Shown: positions 1 through 6,373 of the stretch, piece by piece
How the letters are laid out: every line of letters begins with the position of its first letter
How positions within the stretch are numbered: position 1 is the first letter of the stretch
NCBI GenBank assembly: GCA_030951065.1
Contig: JAUZQH010000205.1
Location: forward strand, 1-12,715
Length of the DNA: 12,715 nt
Direction of reading: 5' to 3'
Source: Mariprofundus sp.
Lineage (GTDB): Bacteria > Pseudomonadota > Zetaproteobacteria > Mariprofundales > Mariprofundaceae
The notes under the pieces: generated by a model
The model's database searches: none
Seen by the model: only the letters and a program-made list of their open reading frames with translations
What the model was told of the DNA's origin: nothing
Position numbers and translations under genes: made by a program

Positions 1-269
1 CGACACGAGGCATGCCGACTGCATCCTTTGCACCGCCGCTCAGCCGGGAGTTCGGTGAAGTAAAAGATCAGGCTCATGTGTGGCCGGATTCGGAAGGAGA
101 GGTTCGAGGTATATCGTTTTCTCCCTTGCACAAATGTGCGCCACAAGCCGCGCGTAAGGATCATGAGCTGTATGAGTTGCTTGCCATGGTCGATGCCATT
201 CGTGGCGGGCGAGCACGCGAGAGAAAGATGGCAATCGAGAAGCTCAGTCAGCGACTCTCAGCGCCATGA
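1..269 (+). CDS. C-terminal part of an uncharacterised protein encoded upstream of an AbiEii-like nucleotidyltransferase (5' end outside window)
   Basis: The reading frame is open from the first bases, so the gene starts before the window; the ATG at 12 is probably internal. About 88 residues are visible. The last 35 or so, around KDHELYELLAMVDAIRGG and RARERKMAIEKL, form a charged helical tail. From memory, tails of this kind occur in small, probably DNA-binding proteins encoded directly before AbiEii-like nucleotidyltransferases. The TGA stop at 267-269 overlaps the ATG of the next gene at 266 (ATGA), which indicates translational coupling and supports a real two-gene unit. By position it would be the antitoxin or regulator of an AbiE-like pair, but that is inference from context. 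Its partner is broken, so it may now be an orphan. It could also itself be truncated upstream, which cannot be seen here. Confidence 0.6.
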   Translation, partial: TRGMPTASFAPPLSREFGEVKDQAHVWPDSEGEVRGISFSPLHKCAPQAARKDHELYELLAMVDAIRGGRARERKMAIEKLSQRLSAP

Positions 270-866
270 GGCGCGATGACCCGAATATTGAAATGCTACA
301 ACTGGCTGCCGACGGGTTGGGGTCATTGCTGGATGAAGTCGTGTTTGTTGGTGGCTGTGCGGCAGGATTATTAATCACCGGTCCGGCAGCACCGCCAACC
401 CGGGAAACAACGGATGTGGATGTACCGGAGTGTGAAAGTTGATGTCATGCCAACCGACAGTGCAATCCTTGGTTTTAGTAATCGGTGGTATGCAGCTGCG
501 ATGCTTTCAGCACAAAACATGCGCTTACCTGCCGGAATCGACATTCGCATGGTCACAGCGCCGTTCTTTCTGGCTACAAAGCTGGAGGCGTTTTATGGCC
601 GTGGAAATGGTGATTACATGGTCAGCCATGATCTTGAAGATATGATCGCTGTTCTGGACGGAAGAGCCTCTATTGTTTCTGAAGTGGGAAATTCCGGTGA
701 GGTTGGCCTGTCTCTGGCCGAAGCGTTTCAACGTTTGCTGGTTCTGGATGCATTTCATGATGCATTGCCATGTCATTTGCCGGCTGATGCAGCGAGTCAA
801 CGGCGAGCACCTGTTGTATTGCAGCGCATGAGTGATATTCGGAATATGGGACTGCGCAGGGAATAA
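266..866 (+). pseudogene. AbiEii-like nucleotidyltransferase, disrupted by an internal out-of-frame deletion
   Basis: Two pieces of one protein lie in different frames. The first (266-442, 58 codons, ATG overlapping the previous stop) contains the nucleotidyltransferase start: VFVGGCAAGLLITG, then TRETTDVDV with the paired metal-binding Asp residues. It ends at a TGA at 440. The second (about 432-866, another frame) resumes with VKVDVMPTDSAILGFSNRWY, which carries the third Asp. It continues with FFLATKLEAFYGRGNGDY and SHDLEDMIAVLDGR to a natural C-terminus and TAA. Intact relatives have, as I recall, roughly 35 more residues between DVDV and VDVMP, so a deletion of about 100 bp not divisible by three, near 424-432, explains the break. 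An active enzyme cannot be made. Such proteins are toxins of AbiE-like systems that modify RNA or nucleotides. Family placement is from motifs; the deletion size is estimated from memory of homologues. Confidence 0.75.
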
Positions 867-946
867 CCGCCTCAATCCGCGCAATAGCCACTTTCGCATG
901 CGACAAACCAATAAAATCAGCAGGTTGATGGCTGGAATCCAAACGG

Positions 947-1103
947 TTAACAACGATCCGGGGAAATTAACGTGAGCTTTGGGTAGGCAGTTCGATAGCG
1001 GGCGGTATCACGCGTAAGCAGTGTCGCGCCGGAAACAGCAGCATGCGCGCCAATTGGTGGCAATATCAAGCAGCACATTACTGTCGATCAAAAAACCATT
1101 CAC
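947..1103 (-). pseudogene. PIN-domain (VapC-type) toxin remnant with a large internal deletion
   Basis: A GTG at 1103, 4 nt after the stop of the AbrB-type antitoxin, starts a frame reading GFLIDSNVLLDIATN. This is the classic PIN N-terminus with the first catalytic Asp (LIDSNVLLD). About 40 nt into the gene the frame changes and resumes as IGAHAAVSGATLLTRDTARY and KLTLISPDRC, the PIN C-terminus, ending at TAA (947-949). The two ends are 1 nt out of frame and only about 157 nt remain, against roughly 400 nt for an intact gene. About 80 to 90 central residues, including the middle acidic catalytic residues, are therefore gone. VapC toxins are Mg-dependent ribonucleases encoded after an AbrB- or PHD-type antitoxin, exactly as here. 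The junction lies near 1055-1065. No functional product is expected. Confidence 0.8.
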
Positions 1104-1107
1104 GGAA

Positions 1108-1320
1108 TCAGCCTCTCGTCAGTTCCATGATTTCATCGGTACTCATGCCGGTGGTTGCCATGCCTCTTAATTTTTTGATCAGCTTACGCCCTCTCCCGGA
1201 ACCGGGGGAATGCACCAGTCGTAGCGTATTATCTTCGGCAATAAATTCGACCTCAGTTTCCGGCTGAAGGCCAAAACGATCACGCATTTCTTTGGGAATT
1301 GTTACCTGACCTTTCGACAC
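1108..1320 (-). CDS. AbrB/MazE/SpoVT-type antitoxin, start region damaged
   Basis: The protein has the swapped-hairpin AbrB fold signature SKGQVTIPKEMRDRFGL, then TEVEFIAEDNTLRLV and a flexible tail ending STDEIMELTRG, the part that would bind and block the PIN toxin. It is 70 residues from a GTG at 1320. Family members normally begin MRITSKGQVTIP. Here an ATG at 1334, with Shine-Dalgarno GAGAGG 7 nt upstream (1342-1347), encodes M-R-I-T-S and is then thrown out of frame by 5 extra bases (TGTCG, about 1315-1321). The GTG created by the insertion could allow weak initiation without its own ribosome site. The DNA-binding domain is otherwise intact, but expression is doubtful and its toxin partner (947-1103) is deleted. 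I call it a possibly silenced antitoxin; pseudogene is an equal alternative. Confidence 0.75.
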   Translation of the reverse strand: MSKGQVTIPKEMRDRFGLQPETEVEFIAEDNTLRLVHSPGSGRGRKLIKKLRGMATTGMSTDEIMELTRG

Positions 1321-1354
1321 GATGTGATTCTCATGACAATACCTCTCGCAGTTT

Positions 1355-1376
1355 AATTCTTACTTGCAATTCTTAC
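1355..1376. promoter_or_regulatory. Direct repeat AATTCTTAC x2, candidate operator of the AbrB-type antitoxin
   Basis: The 9-mer AATTCTTAC occurs at 1355-1363 and again at 1368-1376, giving a 13-bp period (just over one helical turn). It lies 8 nt upstream of the antitoxin Shine-Dalgarno. AbrB-type antitoxins with their PIN toxins normally repress their own promoter through repeats at this position. The repeat is seen directly; its role as an operator is inferred. No convincing -10/-35 pair was found. Confidence 0.4.
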
Positions 1377-1454
1377 CTCATATTTAGCAAATGTCCATGC
1401 CAGTCACTGCAAAATAGAAGTGTTGCCTTTGCATGACAAGGTGCAAATCGTGGC

Positions 1455-1705
1455 CTGATTTCTCTGGATGATGACTTATTTGATATTGCAGAACACCTGG
1501 AAACCGATGAAGACATCCGCCAGTTCCTTGAAGAAGCAGCCGCCAGCGGCGACACTGCTGATCTTATTCATCGTTGAACATGCCGCTCGTGCCAGAGGCA
1601 TGCCGAATCCGGGACAGAACATCCCGGGCAGCGCGTTCACACAGCATATGATCTGTTTCCAATGCTGAAAGTTTTTCGGCAATGGCGGAAACAAAAAGCT
1701 GGTTC
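1455..1705 (+). pseudogene. Decayed antitoxin of the HI1420 / HigA-like addiction-module type
   Basis: The first part reads ISLDDDLFDIAEHLETDEDI and continues RQFLEEAAASGDTADLIHR before a TGA at 1575-1577. This is the N-terminal pattern of HI1420-type antidotes (FDxAEHLxTxEDIxxFLxEAxxxGD). In another frame it continues as HAARARGM at the spacing expected for the start of the DNA-binding helix-turn-helix. Then come fragments matching the recognition helix in still other frames (ARDTG-SRAAL-like, about 1610-1645) and LFPMLKVF (about 1650-1675), where homologues have FxTVLKV. At least three indels are needed to restore one frame, and no proper ATG precedes the first part. The expected upstream RelE/HI1419-like toxin is not recognisable. 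The first segment is a confident match; the later ones are by eye and weaker. Confidence 0.55.
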
Positions 1706-1710
1706 ATGGA

Positions 1711-1922
1711 GGTGTGTTCACATCGAGCGCTTTTTTTAGCCACTGGCCGGATAACCCATCACCCCCCCGAACGCTTTACACCCGACAAAGATTTTTTGGA
1801 ATCGACGCTGGATACGACCGAAATCAGGCGGCATTAATACCGGCATCAGCAACTGCCAGCCCCCCTGGATATAACGATTTTAATGACTTGTTGAATAGCA
1901 TTATCGCTGTTTGAATGGCGGC
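1711..1922. other. Unassigned intergenic or degenerate stretch
   Basis: No gene is recognised here. Several short open frames exist on both strands. One on the plus strand reads ERFTPDKDFLESTLDTTEIRRH and stops. On the minus strand a frame reading SVVSSVDSKKSLSGVKRSGG would join one reading DGLSGQWLKKALDVNTPP if the run of seven C's at 1762-1768 were one base shorter. None matches a family I know. Given the decayed genes just before it, this is probably more degraded accessory DNA. It may also hold the promoter of the Rieske gene, but no clear -10/-35 was found. Confidence 0.4.
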
Positions 1923-2309
1923 ATGGGACAGGATAATAATTGGCAACAGGTGGATCGGCCCGTAGAGGGGCAGGCGATCTGTTTTGATTTGCGCGCAAGC
2001 ATGCGTCTGCCTGACGGGCAGACTATCGCACTGCAGGAGCAGGGGTTTGTGCTCTGTTTTCAGGGAGAGCTGCGAGCGTGGCGCAATCATTGCCCGCATG
2101 CCGGATCACCGCTGGACTGGATCCCGGGTCAGTTTTTCAGTGAAGATGGTCAACAACTGGTGTGCCATACCCACGGTGCCCATTTTGAGCCATTGAGCGG
2201 TGCTTGTCTGTCCGGCCCCTGCCCGCGCGGGCTGTATTCGCTTGAATGTCAGGATTTGGGTAACGCTGTGCTGGTGCCTGTCTGCGTGGAAATCACGAAG
2301 GCATTATAA
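1923..2309 (+). CDS. Stand-alone Rieske [2Fe-2S] protein
   Basis: This 128-residue soluble protein is essentially one Rieske domain. The cluster ligands are visible as C57-x-H59 (NHCPHAGSPLDW) and C81-x2-H84 (VCHTHGAHFEPLSG), followed by the loop ACLSGPCPRGL. It would carry one electron at a time, like the ferredoxin parts of ring-hydroxylating dioxygenases or nitrite reductase small subunits, but no oxygenase or reductase partner lies in the window. There is no signal peptide or membrane segment, so it is cytoplasmic. I prefer the ATG at 1923; an in-frame TTG at 1911 would add four residues, and neither has a strong ribosome site. The end overlaps by 6 nt, tail to tail, the end of the isomerase gene on the other strand. 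The redox partner is unknown. Confidence 0.85.
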   Translation: MGQDNNWQQVDRPVEGQAICFDLRASMRLPDGQTIALQEQGFVLCFQGELRAWRNHCPHAGSPLDWIPGQFFSEDGQQLVCHTHGAHFEPLSGACLSGPCPRGLYSLECQDLGNAVLVPVCVEITKAL

Positions 2310-2890
2310 CGACGTGCAGGCGCGCGCCAAAAAATCCATACGATCAATACCGAAGAACATTTCGGCGCGGCCATGATCTCGATGCAGGAAAAAAGTCGGC
2401 GCGCCAAATGCGCCCGCATCGAGTGCCCGCTTTGTCAGTTCATCCAGCTGGTCTACCTGTTCGGTTAACCATTGCTGCGGCAGGTCATGCAATGCTATCA
2501 CCTGCTCCAGCCAGCCGGCCTGTTTCGGATCGACAGCGCCCGACCAGATACTGTTAAATACGGCCAGCGAGAAACGTTTTCTCTGTTCACCTGCCAGCGC
2601 CAGAGCAGTGCGCATAGCCGGTCGACTATCAAAGCTGCCCGGCCTGATCATGGTAAACGGCACATCCAGAAATTTCGCCCAGCGTTTCAAGTCTCGCAGA
2701 CTATACAGAGCCTTTTTTTGATGGCAGACGGTGGCGTGTTGCCCGCCCAGTGGATCAGCTTGGGCAAATTGACCGGATGCCACTCGAAATGAACGCCGTG
2801 CTGACAACTGAATGCCTCCAGCCGGGTGGCCGCCAGGTAGCTATAGGGGCTGACAAAATCAAAATAAAAATCGATCCCCGGTTTATTCAT
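2304..2890 (-). pseudogene. 2-hydroxychromene-2-carboxylate isomerase-like protein (thioredoxin/DsbA fold), frameshifted in an A7 run
   Basis: The N-terminal frame (ATG at 2890, MNKPGIDFYFDFVSPYSYLA) contains the family hallmark DFVSPYSY with the putative catalytic Ser14, then HPVNLPKLIHWAGNTPP. At a run of seven A's (plus strand T 2713-2719) the frame is lost and would stop at 2687. The adjacent frame continues smoothly with ALYSLRDLKRWAKFLDVPF and GAPTFFLHRDHGRAEMFFG (cis-proline GAP motif) to TAA at 2304. One extra A restores 195 codons, the normal family length. The family are glutathione-dependent isomerases related to kappa-class glutathione transferases, used in aromatic catabolism. 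The start overlaps the upstream DUF4442 gene by 8 nt, so the two are co-transcribed. The break could be a recent mutation, a sequencing error in the homopolymer, or tolerated slippage. An alternative ATG lies at 2902. Confidence 0.8.
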
Positions 2891-3371
2891 GCTGGCTGAC
2901 ATACCCCTGTGGCCGAATAGCTACCGTATTTTTGATTCTGGTGCAGACTTGGCCGTCTTCCCGTACATAAGTCATCGTAAAACATGGAGTGGCATGACCA
3001 TGTTCCTCCAATGACTGGCGTATATCATGTTCTGCCTGCGCATCAAAATCAAAATGCAATATCAGGCTGGAATTGCCTACCCGGATAAAATCCAGCGCCA
3101 GCTTTCTGGTCGCCACGCGATAACCCGGGAATTTTCTCAGGCAAGCCAATGCCGGCACAGGGTCAGCCAGGCTGGCCTGATAGCCGCCGAACATATTGCC
3201 GGCTGCATTGGCAGAAACCCTGTTTAACGGCAACCGAATTCGCGCCATGCTCCAGTCCTGTGCCAGTTCGATTACCTTGATACGCATCAGAAAATAGGGT
3301 GGATAGAGTTCAAAGCGCCGCCGTGCGGAGAGGAAGCTTAGCCTGCTTAATAAATGTAAATAGCCGCGCAT
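2883..3371 (-). CDS. DUF4442 / PaaI-like hotdog-fold thioesterase family protein
   Basis: The protein is 162 residues. After a basic N-terminal helix (to about 20) it reads FELYPPYFLMRIKVIELAQD, then LNRVSANAAGNMFGGYQASL (N59, G62, G63) with the central hotdog helix, and RKLALDFIRVGNSSLILHF and TRIKNTVAIRP in the beta-sheet. This arrangement matches DUF4442 proteins, relatives of PaaI and YiiD C-terminal thioesterases that are thought to act on acyl-CoA-like substrates. The substrate here is unknown. The ATG at 3371 has a good ribosome site, GGAGG at 3376-3380. It is the first gene of a two-gene unit, overlapping the isomerase-like gene downstream, and diverges from the HxlR regulator. That suggests the two products handle a common reactive or thioester-linked compound sensed by the regulator; this is inference. 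Confidence 0.75.
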   Translation of the reverse strand: MRGYLHLLSRLSFLSARRRFELYPPYFLMRIKVIELAQDWSMARIRLPLNRVSANAAGNMFGGYQASLADPVPALACLRKFPGYRVATRKLALDFIRVGNSSLILHFDFDAQAEHDIRQSLEEHGHATPCFTMTYVREDGQVCTRIKNTVAIRPQGYVSQHE

Positions 3372-3456
3372 ATACCCTCCGACAAATGATGGGGTGAGGC
3401 ATGGTAATCAGGCAATGATCAATCTGCCGGAGGCTAATATCAACAGGTATCTTTAA

Positions 3457-3511
3457 GAAACTGGTTAGTCTCATAAAAAAACTAACAAGATATAGTTGGT
3501 TTCATTATAAT
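3457..3511 (+). promoter_or_regulatory. Probable HxlR operator and promoter in the divergent region
   Basis: GTTAGT (3464-3469) and its exact inverse ACTAAC (3481-3486) are separated by 11 bp, and a third, one-mismatch half-site GTTGGT follows at 3495-3500. An outer pair GAAAC (3457-3461) and GTTTC (3499-3503) brackets them. A perfect TATAAT lies at 3506-3511, with CTAACA (3482-3487, 4 of 6 to TTGACA) 18 bp upstream as a -35. The half-site ACTAAC thus overlaps the -35 of the promoter reading into the HxlR gene. HxlR-family regulators bind spaced inverted repeats of this kind next to their own gene. The repeats and -10 are seen; regulation of both directions is inferred. A promoter for the minus-strand pair could not be placed. 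Confidence 0.5.
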
Positions 3512-3529
3512 ACCTGCTATATTTGAATC

Positions 3530-3979
3530 ATGGAAACAGCTCCACCCCATGATGGTTGCCCAGTCACCCGAACACTTGATTTGATCGGAGAGCGCTGGAG
3601 CCTCCTGATTATACGGGATATCTTTTACGGCGTCAGACGTTTTGATGCCCTGCAGCACCATCTCGGGATTTCAAAAAAAGTGCTCTCCTGTCGGCTGGCT
3701 CGTCTGCTACAGGGAGGCATACTCAAAAAAGTTCCCTATCAGCAGAAACCGGAACGTTTCGAATACCGGTTAACACAGAAAGGCAGAGATTTGTTCCCCG
3801 TGTTGTTGACCATGATGCGCTGGGGTAACCGGTGGCTGGCTGAAAAGAACGAATCCCATCTCCATTTGAAACATCTCGGTTGCGGAGAGGTTGCGGAACC
3901 GAAACTGGTATGCAGCCATTGTGAAAAGCCTTTGAGTCCGGCCAGCGTTCGTGCGGAAACATCGAACAGCTCTGGCTGA
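3530..3979 (+). CDS. HxlR-family winged-helix transcriptional regulator
   Basis: This 149-residue protein has the full HxlR pattern. An N-terminal conserved Cys10 lies in GCPVTRTLDLIGERWSLLII, followed by the helix-turn-helix (RRFDALQHHLGISKKVLSCR), LARLLQGGILKKVPYQQKP and the wing FEYRLTQKGRDLFPVL. The C-terminal extension carries LGCGE and CSHC (C118, C128, C131), perhaps a small metal site, though metal binding is not shown. In relatives such as YodB and HypR the N-terminal Cys senses electrophiles, quinones or disulfide stress, so Cys10 here is a candidate sensor. It is transcribed away from the DUF4442-isomerase pair, across the half-sites described for 3457-3511, which supports local control of that pair. 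Its stop is 2 nt from the stop of the convergent maeB, leaving no space for a terminator. Confidence 0.9.
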   Translation: METAPPHDGCPVTRTLDLIGERWSLLIIRDIFYGVRRFDALQHHLGISKKVLSCRLARLLQGGILKKVPYQQKPERFEYRLTQKGRDLFPVLLTMMRWGNRWLAEKNESHLHLKHLGCGEVAEPKLVCSHCEKPLSPASVRAETSNSSG

Positions 3980-3981
3980 AA

Positions 3982-6255
3982 TCAATGCTGTTTGTCCGCT
4001 GCCCGGGCGGCAGCGATCGCGGCCATATTGACGATATCATCCACGCTGGCACCGGTTTGTAGTACATGAGCCTGTTGTGGCAGACCAAGAAGGATTGGAC
4101 CGATGGCAGTACCGCCACCCAATTCACGCAGTAGCTTGTACGCAATATTTCCCGCCTGCATGGTGGGGAAAACCAGCACATTGGCCGGCTCTTTCAGTTT
4201 GTTGAACGGGTATTGACCGAGAATGGCTCCATTGACCGCAGTATCCGCCTGCATCTCTCCATCGACCACAAGGTCCGGCACGGACTCATGCAAAAGTCGG
4301 GTCGCCTCTGCCACCTTGCGCGTTTCCGGATGATCGGCACTGCCGAAGTTGGAGAAAGAAAGCATGGCAACGCGGGCACAGCATCCCAGTGAGGTAGCAG
4401 TACCTGCTGCCAGTTCAGCCAGTTCGGCCAGTTGTACAGCGTTCATATCCACATTCACCGTGCAGTCACAGAGAAAATAGGCACTGTTTTCCATGATCAT
4501 CAGATACATGCCATAAACATGATGCTGCTGCCCGTTGCTGTCATGTCCGAGCACTTTCAGAATCGGTCTGAGCACATTCGGATAATGGGCCGTGCGCCCG
4601 GAGAGCATGCCGTCAGCAAAACCCTGACGTACCAGCATGGCTCCAAGTACATTGATGTCATTGCGCAATGTTTTGGCTGCATCATCTGCCAGCACTCCGT
4701 GGCGTTTGCGCAGGGTATAATAGGCATCTGCAAGGCTTTCGAAACGGGCGTCTTCAGTGGTCGGGTCGATCAGGGTGATGTTGCTCATGTCCAGCTGTGC
4801 CTTTTCACATAGCTGTTGCACGATATGTTGTCGGCCAATCAGAACAGGTGCGGCGATACCGATGTCCTGCATTTCGATAGCGGCTCGAAGCACCGTTTCA
4901 TCTTCGCCTTCAGGCAATACCAGACGGATGGGGTTGGCCTGAGCCTTGTCCATAATCATACGCATAAACAGGCGAGAGGAATCGATTCGACCGGCAAGTT
5001 CGTGTGCATAGGCACTCGCATCTTCCAGCGGTTTTCGAGCTACGCCTGTGTCAGTCGCTGCCTGCGCAACTGCAACAGGCACGACTTCGATTAAACGGGG
5101 GTCGAACGGTTTGGGCAATATATATTTAGGCCCGAAGCGAAGTTCACTGACCCCGTATGCTTTTAGTACCGAGGCCGGCACATCCTGGCGGGCAAGGCCG
5201 GCCAGCGCATGCACGGCAGCGACTTTCATTTCTTCATTGAAGGTGGTGGCCCGCGCATCCAGTGCACCACGGAACAGGAATGGAAAGCCCAGAACATTGT
5301 TGACCTGATTGGGGTGGTCTGAACGACCGGTAGCCATAATCAGGTCCTTGCGGGTTTCCATGGCAAGTTCATAGGCGATTTCAGGGTCGGGATTGGCCAT
5401 GGCAAAGATGATGGGCCTGTCGGCCATGGTTTTAAGCATGGCCGGATCCACGATATTGCCCTGAGACAGGCCAATAAACACATCGGCACCGTTCATGGCT
5501 TCAGCCAGGGTGCGTTCGGGGCGCTCGGTAGCAAAATAGGCCTTGTGTGGCGGCAACTCTTCCTGACGATCTGTGCTGATGACGCCTTTACGATCCAGAA
5601 ACAGAATGTTTTCACGCCTGGCACCGAGTTGTTCGATCAGTTTCATGCAGGCGAAACCTGCTGCACCGGCACCCAGACAGGTGACTTTTACATCTTCAAT
5701 CTGTTTGTTCTGCAAGATCAGCGCATTCAGAAATGCTGCTGCCATGATCACGGCAGTACCATGCTGATCATCATGCAATACCGGAATATTCATACGTTTT
5801 TTTAATTCTTCTTCTATGATAAAACATTCCGGAGCTTTGATGTCTTCGAGATTGATGCCGCCGAAGGTCGGTTCCATGCGGGCTACAGTTTCCACGATGC
5901 TCATCGGATCGTTTTCATCCAGTTCGATATCGAACACATCAATATCTGCAAACCGTTTGAACAGCACACTTTTACCTTCCATGACCGGCTTTCCTGCCAA
6001 CGGACCGATATTACCGAGGCCAAGTACAGCTGTGCCGTTGCTGATGACACCAACCAGGTTGGCACGGGCGGTATATTCATCTGCCAGTTCCGGGTTTTCC
6101 GCGATAGCCAGACAGGGTTCGGCAACGCCCGGTGTGTAAGCCAGAGCCAGATCTCGCTGGGTGAGACACGGTTTGGTCGGCTTGATGCTGATCTTCCCTG
6201 GTATGGGAAAACTGTGATATTCTAACGCTTCCTTGCGCAATGTTTCTTTTGGCAT
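3982..6255 (-). CDS. maeB: NADP-dependent malic enzyme with C-terminal phosphotransacetylase domain
   Basis: The enzyme converts malate to pyruvate and CO2 with reduction of NADP, supplying pyruvate and NADPH in the cytoplasm. At 757 residues it matches the usual MaeB length. The malic enzyme part includes YTPGVA with Tyr40, [19 protein letters not shown] with Lys95, [10 protein letters not shown], and the metal-site motif HDDQHGTA (161-168). The nucleotide-binding GAGAAG (195-200) and ANPDPE (287-292) follow. From about 430 onward it resembles phosphotransacetylase ([44 protein letters not shown]). In MaeB this domain is regulatory, responding to acetyl-CoA, rather than clearly catalytic. 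AAGGGG lies 7 nt before the ATG. It is convergent with the HxlR gene and divergent from the reductase, and appears monocistronic. NADP rather than NAD specificity follows from the MaeB architecture, not from visible residues. Confidence 0.95.
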   Translation of the reverse strand: MPKETLRKEALEYHSFPIPGKISIKPTKPCLTQRDLALAYTPGVAEPCLAIAENPELADEYTARANLVGVISNGTAVLGLGNIGPLAGKPVMEGKSVLFKRFADIDVFDIELDENDPMSIVETVARMEPTFGGINLEDIKAPECFIIEEELKKRMNIPVLHDDQHGTAVIMAAAFLNALILQNKQIEDVKVTCLGAGAAGFACMKLIEQLGARRENILFLDRKGVISTDRQEELPPHKAYFATERPERTLAEAMNGADVFIGLSQGNIVDPAMLKTMADRPIIFAMANPDPEIAYELAMETRKDLIMATGRSDHPNQVNNVLGFPFLFRGALDARATTFNEEMKVAAVHALAGLARQDVPASVLKAYGVSELRFGPKYILPKPFDPRLIEVVPVAVAQAATDTGVARKPLEDASAYAHELAGRIDSSRLFMRMIMDKAQANPIRLVLPEGEDETVLRAAIEMQDIGIAAPVLIGRQHIVQQLCEKAQLDMSNITLIDPTTEDARFESLADAYYTLRKRHGVLADDAAKTLRNDINVLGAMLVRQGFADGMLSGRTAHYPNVLRPILKVLGHDSNGQQHHVYGMYLMIMENSAYFLCDCTVNVDMNAVQLAELAELAAGTATSLGCCARVAMLSFSNFGSADHPETRKVAEATRLLHESVPDLVVDGEMQADTAVNGAILGQYPFNKLKEPANVLVFPTMQAGNIAYKLLRELGGGTAIGPILLGLPQQAHVLQTGASVDDIVNMAAIAAARAADKQH

Positions 6256-6373
6256 TAGTTACCCCTTGAGCATAGCTGTGCGATGATTTTTGAGTAATGC
6301 TGGGCACCTCCAACGCGAATGGCAAGCATAACGCTGTATGACGCTGCATGATTGCCCGGTTATGGAGGGATTA

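Noticed and set aside
867..953. Minus-strand hydrophobic frame (VWIPAINLLILLV) just after the PIN remnant
   Set aside because: Only about 30 codons are free of the genes on either side and there is no recognisable family, so it is probably chance between two pseudogenes.
1564..1707. 47-codon minus-strand frame beginning MNQLFVSAIAEKLSALETDH, its ATG overlapping an upstream TGA
   Set aside because: It lies antisense to the decayed HI1420-type antitoxin, whose motifs recur at correct spacing on the plus strand. The bases before its ATG (CACCTCC) are the opposite of a ribosome site.
3723..4181. Long minus-strand open frame across the HxlR-maeB junction
   Set aside because: It is a shadow of HxlR and maeB, whose frames are both well supported by conserved motifs.
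6338..6373. Upstream ATG at 6338 as start of the ketopantoate reductase gene
   Set aside because: The strong ribosome site GGAGG fits the ATG at 6374, the Rossmann fold begins there, and the extra residues match nothing in the family.
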